IMG/VR virus record: IMGVR_UViG_3300032213_000172
Location: 1-28,995 of that record
From: a virus
Reading direction: 5' to 3' (one strand)
DNA: 28,995 nucleotides
Each line of letters opens with the position of its first letter. The first letter of the stretch is position 1. The notes beneath the pieces are model-generated. The model was not told where the DNA came from. It saw only the letters and a list, made by a program, of their open reading frames with translations, and searched no databases. Below are positions 28,915 through 28,995 of the stretch, piece by piece. Both the position numbers and the translations under genes were made by a program.

Positions 28915-28995
28915 CTTAAAAACAAATAAAAATGGAACAATTAAATTTAAAATTACCAATTAAAATTACACCAACAGATAATAATGGCTATGTAA
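28901..28995. repeat. Direct terminal repeat, right copy
   Basis: Identical to bases 1-95. After removal the circle joins base 28900 to base 1, and the early operon continues from the small gene at 28658 into the gene at 32 without a gap in organisation. Confidence 0.95.

Noticed and set aside
1-28995. Search for integrase, tRNA genes, CRISPR arrays, insertion sequences or a diversity-generating retroelement
   Set aside because: No recombinase motifs, cloverleaf-like sequences, spaced direct repeat arrays, transposase or reverse transcriptase were seen on either strand; the DUF285 repeats are protein repeats, not a variable repeat with a template copy.

Overview
The window is one complete, circularly closed genome of a tailed bacteriophage. 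The first 95 bases are repeated exactly as the last 95, so the unique length is 28,900 bp. The phage most likely has a long flexible tail (siphovirus type): there is a tape-measure protein, a candidate tail-tube protein and a terminase, and no contractile sheath was recognised. No integrase or repressor-integrase pair is visible, so it looks lytic. The host is probably a member of the Bacteroidota. Three intergenic regions carry the Bacteroidota-type promoter (TTG or TTTG about 19-21 nt before TANNTTTG), start codons are preceded by A/T-rich sequence rather than strong Shine-Dalgarno sites, and many proteins are of types seen in Bacteroidota phages (DUF3127-type OB-fold protein, XkdF-like protease, DUF6712-like connector, a basic protein with a KRPGVHAK motif).

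Layout. (1) An early block of small genes starts at a host-type promoter near 26825, runs rightward through 28876, crosses the circle junction and continues from 32 to 1333. It ends at a terminator and contains many ATGA-overlapping small genes, an HNH endonuclease-like protein and, as its last gene, a DNA-binding protein that is essentially only domain IV of DnaA. (2) A 405-bp gene-free stretch (1334-1738) holds eight CACA-type iterons in both orientations, A-tracts, a host-type promoter and a structured leader RNA with a possible pseudoknot. It is the best candidate for the replication origin. (3) Replication and recombination genes (1739-6510) include a primase-polymerase/SF3-type helicase, a VRR-NUC-like nuclease, an ERF annealing protein, a PD-(D/E)XK exonuclease and an SSB-like OB protein. 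(4) A middle region (6555-9858) has a sigma-like protein, several small conserved proteins, a HAD phosphatase and both terminase subunits. (5) The structural genes (9888-24292) lie in an order roughly reversed from the usual one: fibre-like PKD/DUF285 protein, tail-tip proteins, tape measure, completion proteins, two minus-strand genes that look like tail chaperones, protease, capsid, tail tube, portal, connector. (6) The lysis block (24289-25791) has a small membrane protein, holin, M15 endopeptidase and a unimolecular spanin, followed by a DEDD exonuclease with a zinc ribbon.

The most notable regulatory observation is a two-part element, TRAACA-N15/16-TAATATAGTTAT. It occurs four times, each directly in front of the start codon that opens a structural transcription unit (9888, 17769, 19500, 22072). 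Its spacing equals that of the two closely similar host-type early promoters in the same genome, but its sequence differs. This suggests a dedicated late promoter class that makes leaderless or nearly leaderless mRNAs, possibly read with help from the phage's own sigma-like protein (6969-7496). Together with the terminators this gives a coherent early/late transcription map.
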